Shown here piece after piece: positions 50,471 to 62,152 of a DNA stretch of 64,000 nt. Under the pieces are notes generated by a model, which had not been told where the DNA came from, ran no database searches, and saw nothing but the letters and a program-made list of their open reading frames with translations. The DNA is from Sanderia malayensis (taxonomy: Eukaryota > Cnidaria > Scyphozoa > Semaeostomeae > Pelagiidae). The position numbers and the translations under genes were made by a program. The stretch lies in contig RQOL01000828.1 in assembly GCA_013076295.1 (NCBI GenBank), positions 1,550,001 through 1,614,000 on the forward strand, in the 5' to 3' direction. The first letter of the stretch is position 1, and each line of letters begins with the position of its first letter.

Positions 50471-52887
50471 ATGCGTGCCGCCGCAAGAACAACTTCTTCT
50501 ATCACAGAGTCACTTGTGGCTGTACTCCAGTTAACTTCGACCAATGACAAGCAAGAGAACTTGAAAGTTGCCAGGGATCTTATTGAAAAATCTTCAGCTT
50601 TGGGTGCAAAGGTAAATAACATCTGATTTTCATTTCGTTTTTGTTTGGAATTTCCTTTAAGAGTTACAAATATTATTCAATATAACATGAATTAACTTAA
50701 CTAACATGAATGCCTAGCATCCCTCCTTATATGATGCTAAAAAGCTCTGGTAAATACTAACATTGTTGGACAATTTTACCATATTACCTAAACTTAATTT
50801 GATGTTATTTGCATTTTCAGGTTGTTTTTCTGCCCGAATGTTTTGACTTCGTTGGTGAAGACAAAAAGAATTCTTTAGAATTAGCTGAGCCACTTGATGG
50901 CCCAACCATCACATCATACCGTGAAATCGCTGCCAAGCAGAATGTATGGCTATCACTGGGAGGATTTCACGAGAAAGTATAATTTGATGAATAAAAATTT
51001 ACAAATTGCTTGCAATATATAAAGACTTTATTCCTACCAAGAGACTTGACATGATCTAATTATTAATCTTGTCAGTTAGGAATTGGTTTTAATAATCCCA
51101 TTTTGACCTATGATGCCTATAGTGTGGTACAGTAAACATCTGCATATAAGAACCAGTGAATTAAGAACCTTCCAGACTGAAAACCCTGCTCAAAACAATA
51201 GAAAAGACAATAGGATAGTGTATTTGAACAATAGGCTGGACGCAGAACTCACAGGTTCTTATATGCAGGTGTTTACTGTATTTATTGCTCAATATTTTAT
51301 TTAGGTGTCCTTGAAAGATTCTATTGGAATGCACAACACACACATCCTGCTAAATAACCATGGTGAGATTGTTGGAAGGTATTGCAAAGCACATTTGTTT
51401 GATGTTGCTGTTCTAGGTGGTGCCATTCTTATGGAAAGTGAATATGTTATACCCGGGAAGGAGATTTCTGAGCCAATTGCCACACCAGTTGGAAAAATAG
51501 GGTTGCAAGTTGTATCCTTTGTATTGTTTTCTTGGTTTAAAATGATTAATCAACCTTAAAGGGAGCTGAAAATGCATTGTACATTTAGAGTTTGTTCCAG
51601 GAAAACATTTCATGCTTAGCTCCTTGAAAGTCATTATTTACTGTAACATTTCTTATCTTGAGATTCCACAAGTCTTATCATGAGATTCTGCCATGTACTT
51701 CAGAAACCTGGGCTGCTATCTCTAAGCAGGTTGCTTACCCAAAGCCAGATTTTCTTTAACAATCAAGCAGTGTTACGATCTACGATTCCCAGAGCTATCA
51801 ATTGCACAAACACAACTGGGTGCAGACATCCTGACATATCCGTCTGCATTCACAGTGCCAACAGGAATGGCACATTGGGAGGTGAGCATTGTTTACCAAC
51901 TAAATTGATAATAAATACCCAAATGCTAAAAACATATCATAATATTTCATCCTGTATGAGTGAGTCCATAAGAGTGTTGTGCTTTCTCCTGTTAGGTGTT
52001 ACTACGTGCAAGAGCAATTGAGAACCAATGTTATGTTATCGCCTCTGCACAGACTGGCAGACACAATGCAAATAGGCAGTCTTATGGACATACAATGGTG
52101 AGTGATAATATTTTCAATGTTTCTATAGTTCTGAGTAACACAGGAAAATGAGACAAAGGTAAAATAATGCCACATTGAGTGTTAGACAAAGGCTGGATAA
52201 TCCTGCATTGCATAGAACTGCATAGAAGCAAACCAGCAATATTTGTTTCTTCACAGTCTGGTGGCAATTTAGTTGATGTAGTTTTGTAGTTTATGCTCCC
52301 AACCTCGAGTGATATTCTATGTCTTGGCTACTCATTTACCAGCCTTAGAAGGATGGACAGCTGAGTTGGTCAAGGACCCGTAGTCTGGAGTCCAGATTGT
52401 TCATGGGTTCAATCCTATGAAGGCTAGCCTATCAAGGAATCCAAATCAAATATCCTGACCACTATGCTACAGCACTACAGCACTGCTATGCATTCTGCTA
52501 TCTTATAAATAGTCAACAATTTAACATCATTATAGAAGTTGGATAGCATTTTTGCTACATTGCTACAACTTTGATCAGAGAGGGTATTACTGCTTAGACC
52601 TGCAGAGAAATGGAACATTATTGCTGCATAGGACTACAGTCCTGCATCACTATTAGCAGGCTGCTATTATAATACCCAGAGTTTCTATGTTTTTACGGTA
52701 CTAAAAACAATCAATCTATCCTCAGGTCATTGATCCATGGGGTACAGTAATTGCACAATGTCAAGAGGGTATTGGACTGTGTTTAGCAAACATTGATCAG
52801 GATTATTTGAAGCAACTTCGCGAATCAATGCCCGTTTGGAAACATAGACGAAATGATATTTACAACAACCCATTGAAGGGCAAATGA
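50471..52887 (+). CDS. NIT1: Deaminated glutathione amidase (nitrilase family), 6 exons, 292 aa
   Basis: Hydrolyses deaminated glutathione, a repair reaction against transaminase side products. Exons: 50471-50611, 50821-50976, 51305-51511, 51771-51881, 51996-52097, 52726-52887, all phase 0. The catalytic triad of the nitrilase superfamily is present: Glu (FLPECFDF), Lys (YCKAHLFD) and Cys (CYDLRFPE, first codon of exon 4). Further family blocks are [33 protein letters not shown] and MPVWKHRR. The N-terminal [12 protein letters not shown] resembles a mitochondrial presequence; an upstream in-frame Met exists at 50390. The gene ends in NNPLKGK with no Fhit domain, so it is not the NitFhit fusion seen in flies and nematodes. 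It converges on CDK9. Confidence 0.95.
51130..51278. mobile_element. 149-bp palindromic MITE in NIT1 intron 2
   Basis: TIRs of ~25 bp differ at one base (CAGTAAACA(T/C)CTGCATATA...). TA flanks at 51128-51129 and 51279-51280. It ends about 26 bp before the exon 3 start. It is a CAGT-end type like the 25614 element, but a different family. Confidence 0.88.
52348..52425 (+). repeat. tRNA-derived SINE head or tRNA pseudogene in NIT1 intron 5
   Basis: CAGCTGAGTTGGTC resembles a Pol III A box and GGTTCAATCC is a consensus B box about 45 bp downstream. The arms no longer pair into a cloverleaf. Most likely the 5' part of a tRNA-derived SINE. Confidence 0.6.
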
Positions 52888-53155
52888 TCGAGACTGAAAT
52901 GTGGGAGTTTTAAACTCAGAAAATTGACAAAATTCATTTACAAACACATTGTTTTTTCAAAATTATTGCACTTATACTAATGTTGATACACTGGTAATAA
53001 GCAATATTGTAAATAATAAGGCATAGATTTCTTCAAATCTACCAGTTTAGATACATTTAGATAACATCAAAGTCTATCCGTGAGACCTGGTGAAGAATGT
53101 GAAAGATGTTTTATACATTACCCTGCGTATTATAAAGAGGATCAAAGTTGACCTA

Positions 53156-54636
53156 CTAGAATACTCTGTCGTAATTGGCCCCGTTCATGTTGACATTTTG
53201 TGACACAGGTTTGTGTGGTTGCCCTGCCTGCTGTGGCCTTGCATTTGGTCGTCGTGGAGGCATCAGGTATTCAAACATCGATGAATGCAAAGAGGAAAGT
53301 GTTCTAGTTAGATCACAAGGCATTGGATCTGTCCAGAAAAAGTCGTGATTCAAAGCAGCATCTGAGTCTAGTCTCTTACTGGGGTCGAGTATCACAAGCT
53401 TGTCAATCAAGTCCAAGGCGTATGGATCTTTCACGTAGCTCCGCAGCCTCTCTTTGACGCGTCTTTTCAAGTTCTGCGGCAGTTCCATTTTGTTAAAGAG
53501 TTCTAGCTTCTCGACATTTGGCCAGACTTCTGTGTTTATCGATCCGCACAGTTGGCTTATGTATGTCAACTGGTGCTGTTCTGTGTTGCCTTGCATGATC
53601 GGGCTTCTTGTCCACATCTCTGCCATGATGCATCCCGCCCCCCAAACGTCAATGGATGGTCCGTAATTTCTCTCACCGAGCAGGAGCTCCGGTGGCCGGT
53701 ACCACAGTGTGACAACCCTGTTTGTATATCTGTTTTTCTGGGGATCTTTGCTGTGGTGAATGGCACGTGCCAGACCGAAGTCAGCCAGTTTTAAAACTCC
53801 GCTTTTTGTGATAAGAACGTTAGCTGCTTTCATGTCTCGGTGGAGGATCTTGTTGAAGTGGATGAAATAAAGGGCGTTGAGAAGCATTTGCATGATCTTT
53901 TTAATTTCTGCTAGTGTGAATTTCACTGTTAAATTACTCAATAGTCCAGCCAGATCATGCTCGCAAAATTCAAACACCAAGTATATGCTAGCTCGTTGAC
54001 GATTGTAAGCAGAGGCTGGGGAAAGAATTTTATCATATTAAACAGTGATATGACAACTTCTTTCCTTGATTTATGTAATCTACACTCTATCGGTATGATT
54101 GTTCCATAGATCATAAACAACAGGGAAGAGGCATCATATGTTGTTTTATCTTCACCTTTTGTTCTGCATATTTCAACCAAGTTGACAATGTTCTCTTGTC
54201 TTAATAATTGAAGAATCTTTATTTCTCTCAGTGCTGTTATTGGAAACTAGAATGTAAAGGATATAGTCCCGATTAAGGGGGTTCGATTCAAATATGCGGG
54301 GAATATTTAACGCCACGCAAATAAATGTTTTTCTTCATTCATTACCCCTTCCTTTTCGTTGTCCATCAAAACTTTCTTTAGAGCAACTAAATTCCCTTCT
54401 TTTCTGTGACGAGCCTTGAACACTTCACTAAGAGTTTAGAAGAAAATTCAATAATGAATCTCAATTTTATATCAAGTATAACTAAATGATAATATTCGTA
54501 ATATTTTGAAAATTATTTTTTGAATCGAAGAGCCTAAATTTACTTACCCGAATGTCCCTTGTCCTATCTTCGCAAGTCTCTCATATTTGGTCACCTCGTG
54601 GCAATGTGGAAAATTGAAGTTCGACTCTTTGCTCAT
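53156..54636 (-). CDS. CDK9: Cyclin-dependent kinase 9 (P-TEFb kinase), 4 exons, 373 aa
   Basis: Phosphorylates the RNA polymerase II CTD and pausing factors, with cyclin T, to release paused polymerase. Exons: 54636-54548, 54427-54346, 54246-54156, 54015-53156, phases closed. The length matches human CDK9 (372). Visible motifs: Gly-rich loop IGQGTFG, VALKK lysine, the diagnostic PITALRE cyclin-binding helix, CEHDLAGLL hinge, HRDMKAAN catalytic loop, DFGLARA, and activation segment TNRVVTLWYRPPELL with the T-loop Thr. The C-terminus ends YDRVF, like other CDK9 proteins. The MSKESNFNFPHC start lies directly before VTKYERLAKIG. The 3' end faces NIT1, with 268 bp between stops. Confidence 0.97.
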
Positions 54637-55180
54637 TTCTGAAATTTGTCAGTTCTTAGTTGACATAAACGATGTTACACCAGTGTTTATTTGAGAAGAA
54701 GCTATGTTGTCAACTCTTTGCGACCCAAAATGGCGGAGGAAGAGAAAGGGAAAGTTGTTTGCCCCAGACTACCAGATTTTTGACGTAAGTTCATCTTATC
54801 TTCTTTTTTTCAAGTCCAGTCAGCGCTATTATACATTGGAATTTGCGTTCTATTTTCCATAAAACTTCACAAAAACAATTTTTGGGTAAACAGTTGATCA
54901 ATTACAGGGTTTATTTCAGCAACTCAATTTAATTTATTTATATCAAATCATCATTTTTATGAATTACGACTTCGATGAAACAAAAAGTGACAAAATAATA
55001 GTGAAATTTGAAATTTACTTGAAACGTACACCGATCTAAAATCTTTGATTAATGAAATGTCAGGCAGCTTCAATAGTTATCTTTAAACCTGCCCGGGTAT
55101 GAAAAGCATAATGCGAATTACATGCTATGTAGCTCCCATTACAATCCATTAGTTCCTCTGGGTTCGTGAGTATTTTTTGT
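54637..55180. other. CDK9-calumenin spacer
   Basis: Contains the CDK9 promoter and the calumenin 3' end. At 54730 a plus-strand ATGGCG in good context opens only 17 codons before TGA. It is followed directly by a consensus GTAAGT donor at 54785, so it may be a noncoding or uORF-bearing first exon of a divergent transcript. Nothing else is recognised. Confidence 0.4.
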
Positions 55181-57188
55181 TCAGAATTCATCGTGTCTCG
55201 AGAGCGTCTTGCCATGATCTGTGGCCGTACTCCCAACGAACAGATTAATATGGAGGACAATTTCATCAGCAGTCAACTTGCCATCCGCGTCGTCATCAGC
55301 TGAGTCGATAAGATGTGCAGCCTCTTTTTGAGACTCCTTCTTGTTCGGTACGACCCACGCTTTCACCTCTTCGTAATCGAGAAATCCGTCTTTGTTCTTG
55401 TCCAACGTGTCCCGAAAATGTTTTCTGTCCTGGACGACCCAGTCGGGAGCCTCGTTCTCATCGTTGTACTGTCCCAGAAACTCCTTCAGATCTATTTTCC
55501 TGCAAGAAAAGTAGAGTAACAATGGCGTCAGGTTCACCTCCCTTTTTGGAGCCAATGCAACTATTTTAATACTAGCAGTAACACACCCTAAGTGAATGCG
55601 CGCGCATCGTGTCAGGTCAGGTCCGCGCAGTATTAAATTCCCGAATATTGCGCTGGAGCATTCGTTACGTAAGAGTATTCGTTACGTAAAGACAGGCCGG
55701 CGCAGTTGTAGCTTGCGCAAGTTTGCCCATCTTTAGAGATCAATACGTCACGTGTTACCAACTTCCGTAGACTAGAACTTACCACCTATATATAAGTGTG
55801 ACTGGATAGCCCAGGGGGGTGTTCGTTGACACGATATGCCCTTTGTTTTTTCATTTTCATATCTCCACCATCCCCGTCCAATTCTTGTACATCGGCTAGC
55901 TCATGAAATGACGGAGCTTTACAAAAGAACCGTTCTGTCTGTTGTGTTTGCTGGATTTAATAAAGATAACAGTTAACATGAGCATATACCATATGCCTTA
56001 CTTACCTGTCTGCATTTTGATCAATGTCATCGAGAACTTCATCTGTTGCTATATCTTGCATGTGTTGACTCTCTTCTGGATGTCGAAAGTAAATGAATTC
56101 TTGACGCTCTATAAATCCATCTTTGTTCGTGTCTGCTTGTTCGAATTTATGCTCATCTTTCTTTACTCTCTTCTTCAATGTCTAAAACAAAGAGTACAAC
56201 GCTTCCTCGATTGAGCGTCCTGAGGCTTTTATTAAATCTAGTATTTTGGGTAGAGGGCGTTTATTTCAAGCTATGGTCTATTGAGGAAGGCGTGAATAAT
56301 TGGGAGACGCATTTCGCCGAGAAAGCATAAAGTAAACAAAGTGCTTGGAAAAAAGTAAGGGAAAGTGGGTTATTTTGATTTGCTGCAAGTTTAGGAAGAC
56401 ATGGCTCTCAGCACACATGTTATATGGTGATGGTATATGTTCTTGCTTTGTATATGGTCTTGTTGGGGTTGGTATGATGTTTGTTGTATGGTCTCGGTAT
56501 TTGTTGCAACAAACATGTATGTGGTGTGGTGGTATGGTGTTGGTATTGTGTTTGATCTATGGTCTCGGTATGCGGTGCAGCAGACAAGTCTGTTCTGCTG
56601 GTGCGCAGCAATTTTAAAGATGATTTCATGGTTCATGTAATGAAGTAATGAAATAGTAATGACTTTATTGCGAAACATTACAGACGCAACATCTTAACCC
56701 TCTAAAAGTTCACTCCCCCTTCCTTTGGAATATAATATTAAAACCCGACTCACTTCGTCCATCGATGATTCGTCATCCCATTCGCCATAGTGAGCAGCTT
56801 TGTATTCTTTCCATGTTAACTTCCCATCATTATTCTTATCATCTTGTTTGATGTGGTCATCGATCATGTCCCACATGTATCGTGTTCTCTGCACCTCTAT
56901 CCAGTCGAACAGTTCGTCATGGCTGACGAAGCTGTCTCCATTCTTGTCGATTTTTGTGACGATTTTTCGTAGCCTCTCTTTTGCCTCCTCCTTGGGTAGC
57001 TCATCGAAGTCGTGCGCGTGGCCTCGACCCAGGAACGCCTCGTGATCGTATTCGACGTTGTGGGCTTTACCGTGTTCGTAATGCTCGCTATCGGATAGAC
57101 CCGGACCGGCCTGATCGAAGTGTCCGGACACAATGCCCGCACATGCAAGTATAATGTTCAATGCGAAAACCATAGCCGGAATCACCAT
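55181..57188 (-). CDS. CALU: Calumenin, CREC family ER calcium-binding protein, 3 exons, 309 aa
   Basis: Exons: 57188-56754, 56181-56006, 55499-55181, all in phase. A signal peptide (MVIPAMVFALNIILACAGIVSG) directs it to the ER, and the C-terminal HDEF is the calumenin-type retrieval signal (reticulocalbins usually end HDEL). Six EF-hand loops can be read: DKNGDSFVSHDE, DKNNDGKLTWKE, DTNKDGFIERQE, DQNADRKIDLKE, DKNKDGFLDYEE and DDDADGKLTADE. The fourth is assembled across intron 2, which confirms that junction, and its position-6 Gly is replaced by Arg. Length is close to human calumenin (315). Family role: low-affinity Ca2+ buffer and secretory-pathway modulator. It is divergent from ZDHHC12. 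Confidence 0.93.
56405..56600. repeat. Imperfect TATGGT/GGTATG-rich minisatellite in calumenin intron 1
   Basis: Repeated TATGGTCTCGGTAT and GTTGG(T/G)ATG blocks at irregular spacing. Open frames on both strands here are products of the repeat, not genes. Confidence 0.5.
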
Positions 57189-58148
57189 AGTTGTATATCC
57201 ACTGCAAATCCGAATCTCACTCTAAATATACAATGCAACTGCGTTCAATAAATTGATATGCGATGCTTTCAGCAGTTTATATACTGGTTTTCCGCTAAAA
57301 GTGATTCAGCGAACCAACACGATCTATAACTATGACTTACTTCTTCACTCCACTGCGCCTAGATCCTCTAACTGACTTTTACCCCAGTTTAAAGCATTAT
57401 CAACGGCTATTATACATCTACGTGGTTTGTAAATCGATTTGAGACGTGCTCCATGGCCATTGAGCGAAACGGGCGCGCTGTTTAAACATTGGGCAGTCTT
57501 TGCGAAAGCAATCGCCATGTTTTAACAGACAACAGGTGTGCAAATGTCAGTCAAAATGGCGCATCACAATTGGACTATAAAAATTTGGTGTTTGATTGAA
57601 AGAAATAAGACGCACTGTGCTTTCATTGGTTAGTCAAAGACAGCTACTTCAAACACAGGGCTAAAAATGGTTGTTTAATGATGTATATTTTGTTTTTTGA
57701 TGCTTGGTTGTCGCTGCCAGGTTTTCTGCTTTGATTTCCATGTTCAGCTTTCAATTTACATGCGTCGTCAGCACCTCGAACAAAGTATAAAGTATAAAGA
57801 AAACAAGTAAACAATGCAAACTTCCAAATTAGCATGTGAATAAAGATGCGCTGATATCCGTACAAGCGACAGCTGCTTGAAACCAATTTTTGCTGTTTCA
57901 GTGAATAATTTCACTGGGGAATAGTATTGCTTTGGTAACAGAGTACCCTTCTCCCCCGACGGTCCATTTGTGCATTTTTGTTTACAGTACTTGTTGTTGG
58001 GGGGGGGGGTGTTAAAGTTAAGCGTTAACCTTGGGGCTTTTTCGTCTTTGATTCAACATTTCCCTTTCGAAATGTTGTTGTGTTGTGAAGTACAACGCAA
58101 GTGCTATCACGCAACGCAACACAAAAGGAAGCAGTAATTATCAACAAA
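57189..58148. other. Divergent calumenin/ZDHHC12 intergenic region
   Basis: 960 bp between two opposite start codons, presumably carrying both promoters. A poly-G run lies at ~57999-58008. The minus-strand frame at 57644-57886 has no recognisable features. No mobile element is seen. Confidence 0.5.
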
Positions 58149-60206
58149 ATGGCCTTCAAGTCGAAGTGGTTCGATCGATGGCTTGCAAGAAGTTTTCACA
58201 TTTTCCTCACAACTGGCATCACTCTAATTCTATTTTTGAAAGACACAGGTATATTAAATCTTTGCATGCTATCAGATAATTATATTTATTGATTTCAAAG
58301 TCTAAATTTACATTTGATAGGATTTCGAAAAGTTGTATTGTGTGGTGGTGTGATTTTGGTAAACAATAGGCAGATATAGGCCACGTTGTCGCCCGGTGCC
58401 TTGGATTCTATCGCATATCCCATGTTTTTCATGTAGATGTGCATCTGTAATAAGGTTGTTTTAACTTTTTTCGTATTTATTTCAGAGTTGAAGCGGGCTC
58501 TTGACGAAAAAAGGCTACTGTATCCTGCGTGTTTTCTGATTCTTGTGGGTCTCTCGACTATCAGCTACATGATTACAAGTTTGATGAATCCGGGCTATGT
58601 AAATCAGAAGTCAAATGTCAATATCGAAGACGGTTTTATGATGGAAACAAAGGTATCTTTATCAGTTCATGTAATGATGTTCTGTGTATGCAAAAGACAT
58701 TTTTTTCTGCAGGTGTCATATAAAATTGCAAGAAATTATGCGAGTTGGAAATAATTGGGTCAATCTGAAAACATGTACCTGAAATTTGCAATTTACTCAG
58801 CAGTGATGATATAACCAACATGGCATCCTACTATTAAAAGGATGGTGCATTAATACAATCATCAACAAAGGCTGTATAAGTCTGTCAGGTGGCACTTCTT
58901 CACTAGTAGAGTCATTTTTACGTGGAACAATCTCCCAGACACTGTATCCACTGCCCCCACCATCAATACCTTTAAAACTTGCTCGGCAAAGCATGGGTCA
59001 ATCACAGATATACAACAAACTTACACTTTCCACTATGCTCAAATCAAGTGATTTTAGACGAAAAGAGTTTTTTTGACAACAAAGAACAGCTGATAGGCAA
59101 TAGCTGATACATATTATTATATTTATGTTATTTTGAATTTGTTCACTAGGAGCCAACAGATCAACATGCAGAAGTCTCGAACAACCCAGAAGAAAACGAG
59201 AACCAATCGAGACAAGTTGCATGATGGTTCCTGAAGGAAATGCATTGAAAGCACGTCGTTGTGGTTACTGTGAAATCATTCAACCATTGAGATCGAAACA
59301 TTGTGAGGATTGTGGTTATTGTATTAGAAGGTATGACCATCATTGCCCTTGGCTTGCAACCTGTATTGGGGAAGGAAATCACCGATTCTTTTGGTTGTTC
59401 CTTGGCATTGAAACTGCATTGATAGTCTGGTGTATCTACATTGTCTGGTAAGGAAGTTGTTTTATTTTGATAATACATTTGAGATTGTTCCATTGACTGC
59501 TATTTATTAATCTCATAGAACAATTGGAAAACGGTCTGTTGATAAATCCAGACTGGAAATATTTATCATTTGACTCCAAAAAGACTTAGAAAACTATAGT
59601 ACTAGTATTTTCTTTGGCAAGAAGAACAATGAAAGTGCTCTGTCTATGTTACGGAGGAGAGTTTTGATGGGCTTTGCTTGAGACAATTTGCTGTCAAGTT
59701 TCTTTGGAAGTTTCTTAAGGGTTTCTCAAGAAAATATCTCTCCAGATAAATGTTTATGATATTTCATAGATGCTTTCTAATTTTTTAGTTTTACTTTGTA
59801 GAAGATTGTTTCAAGATATGCTTAATTTTCTTCACTAAAATTCACTTGACAACTATCAGCTAATTAATCTCTTGTTATTTTCTTTGTTAGGCATGCATTT
59901 CAACACAAGGAAAATGCTAAGGAGTGGTTTTCCGCCAATTGGATATTCCTTATTGTGGCATGTTTTCTTTTTTTGACACTGCTTGTTGTTGCCTTACTGT
60001 TTGCTTGTCACTCGTACATGATGGTTACTGCGCAGACAACTTGGGAATTCATGTCTAGGCCAAGAATAAGTTACCTGAAGTACTTTCCCGATGACGAGAA
60101 TCCATTTCACCAAGGCTATTGTAAGAATGCTTTTGTTTTTCTGTGTTACTGCAAACCAAGGACATGGGAAAAACTGCTTAGACAAAAATTAGTTTCTTGG
60201 AAATAG
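58149..60206 (+). CDS. ZDHHC12: ZDHHC12-like palmitoyltransferase, 4 exons, with a frame conflict
   Basis: S-acyltransferase of Golgi/ER membranes. Exons: 58149-58248, 58486-58652, 59150 (tentative)-59447, 59891-60206. Two N-terminal TM segments (FLTTGITLILFL; ACFLILVGLSTISYM) are followed by SLMNPGYV, the Cys-rich domain RRCGYCEIIQPLRSKHCEDC and the catalytic DHHC in YDHHCPWLATC. Two more TM segments follow, then TTWEF (the TTxE motif), all as in ZDHHC12. Problem: exon 2 ends in phase 0. Read from the acceptor at 59149, the acidic linker (EPTDQHAEVSNNPEENENQS) hits TGA at 59219 and is one base out of register with the DHHC frame. Either there is a one-base deletion or assembly error near 59217-59221, or other splice sites are used. 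The rest is well conserved. Confidence 0.85.
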
Positions 60207-61036
60207 TAATAAATAGAGATATAATAATATAAATGATGTTTGATTACATCTTCATTATAAATTTGCCATTTTGATAAGGTCTTTTCTCAGACCACAAAGT
60301 GCTAAACTTTTTTGGGTTAATTGAAGAGTTTTTGTGTAAAGAAAATTCTTCCATGCAATAGATTATATACAGTTTGGATTGTGCATATAGAGCTCAAACT
60401 ATTAAATTTTATAGCAATTGATTTGCAAATAGCTTTGGACATTTTTATAAGAAACCTTCAACAACGATTAGGTAAACTTTCTTTATTCGTAATTTATGTA
60501 CCATCATTAATGAGTTTTGTGTAAATACGTTTCTCTCCTTAGTTTAATGAATAATTTTGTTATTTGGCAATGCTTGACCTGGTGTTGTATATTATGGTCT
60601 TTAGTTTGTGTAACCATAACTTGCTAATCAGGATATGTTGTGAAAGTCTAAGAATTATTAATCATACATGTTAGTTTTATGTTAAAATATTTGTCCAGTA
60701 TAGTTTTAATATATTTGTGTCTAGGATAACCAGTTTAAGTGTTTATTTATAGACTTTAATTATGTTGTTTTTTGTTTGCAAATAGTGCAGTAGTTTATAG
60801 CGTGTGTTTTTCTAAATAAGAAATGGTATGTGAAATGGTATGTGATGAAAATAAAATTTATGAGTTTTGCCTGATAAGAGTGGGAGGAAAACACAACATA
60901 CGCTGTGCGTCGCTCGCGCCTGCGCACAACAGCTCAATGAGAGCGTGCCTAGGCCATCCAATGTGCGTTTTCCTTGAAACTGTTCCTGGACCTGCAGAAC
61001 TGAAAACTTAATCTATGTGCATAATACTTTCCACAA
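60207..61036. other. ZDHHC12-NUP214 spacer
   Basis: AT-rich presumptive 3' UTR with AATAAA at 60208-60213 (very close to the stop) and another AATAAA at ~60850. The GC-richer stretch at ~60890-60960 just before NUP214 may be its promoter. No gene is recognised. Confidence 0.5.
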
Positions 61037-62152
61037 ATGGCAGAAAGTAACTCCGAGGAAGATGTCAAGGTAAGTTGAACAGCAAAGTTGCTTGATATTG
61101 CTAGAAATATAGGTAATTTTTGCAAACAATTATGGCACTGCATGCAATATGCAAGCAGAGAACTCCAATTCCTGGAATTTTATTCCAGCCAAGCCAAGCC
61201 AAGTGCACCACAATGCAACATGCATACAAAGAAAATTCTGTTTTTCAGGACTTCTACTTCAAGCAAATGTGCAAACTGCGGGTCTTTGACAGCCCAAAGG
61301 AGCTCATAAAAAATGCAGTAAACTACCTTTGTATTTCCAATAAGAATGGAAAGATATACGTGGTAGCAGCAGAAAATGGAGGTAAGCACATTTATTAATT
61401 ACATTACTAAATGTTTTAAATACAGCCTATCAAAACCATGACTGATGCAACTGTTGTAAGTCATTGAATTAGCCACCAGACCCAGACTACAGAGTACTCC
61501 CAGTTTGCAGAGTATGTCAGTGGCGCACCCAAGATCAGTGCTGGAGGCGCCCCTGGACAAATTTTTTTGAAAACCACACCCTTTTAATTACAGGGAAACA
61601 CCCATTTAACAGTAATGCTAGCATCATAATCGTATCAGAAACACCCCTGGATTCTTAAACAAACTCACGGAGGGCTCACGGAACCTGGATTCTTTTACAA
61701 AATAGCCTAAAAGCACCTTAATATCTAGAAAATAGTTGGAATAGCGCACCTGAATGGCGCACCCAGCCAATATCTGGGATTTTGGCACACCCGCACCCGC
61801 GTTGTAGGCCTGTTGGCGCACCCGAGATCTTGTTGAAATTGGCCATACTCTGCAAACTGGACTATGGCAAGTGCATTACTCAAGATTATTTTGCTGAAAT
61901 GATGCAATGCTGCACACTTTGGAAAGGGTGGGTGGGTGTGGCATAGGGTGTGGCACAGGGCGTGGTTTCATTATTTAATCCTAATGGTTAATATTTTCCC
62001 ACACATCTCATCACACAAAAACACTTCAGGTGTTCAGATTTCCAGACCATTGAATGATGAAAAATTGTTATATTTTGTAGAAGTCAAGCAAATTGACATT
62101 TCTGTGATTGAGAAAATCACAGCAGAGGCTGATAAAGATCTCAGCAGTATTG
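61037..62152 (+). CDS. NUP214: NUP214-like nucleoporin, first three coding exons only
   Basis: Exons 61037-61069, 61249-61381 and 62030-62152 join in phase and run beyond the window. The product starts MAESNSEEDVKDFYFKQMCK and contains LRVFDSPKEL followed by LCISNKNGKIYVVAAENGGV. This matches the start of the NUP214 beta-propeller (DFxF...RIFDSPEEL...AVSNKYG). NUP214 sits on the cytoplasmic face of the nuclear pore and docks the mRNA-export helicase DDX19. The third exon is poorly conserved. No further exon was recognised up to 64000, so intron 3 is longer than 1.8 kb or the next exon is divergent. FG repeats would lie outside the window. Confidence 0.8.
61500..61860. mobile_element. 361-bp TIR element in NUP214 intron 2
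   Basis: CCAGTTTGCAGAGTATG at 61500-61516 is exactly inverted at 61844-61860. The interior has several GGCGCACCC modules. No coding capacity and no clear target duplication, so superfamily is unassigned. Confidence 0.7.

Noticed and set aside
55770..55890. An additional calumenin exon between exons 2 and 3
   Set aside because: A minus-strand frame near an ACAAG acceptor can be read, but joining the flanking exons directly rebuilds a canonical EF-hand loop (DQNADRKIDLKE), so no exon is needed.
56345..56678. Overlapping ORFs on both strands (Cys/Trp-rich and Thr/His-rich)
   Set aside because: Both are products of a TATGGT-type low-complexity repeat within calumenin intron 1.
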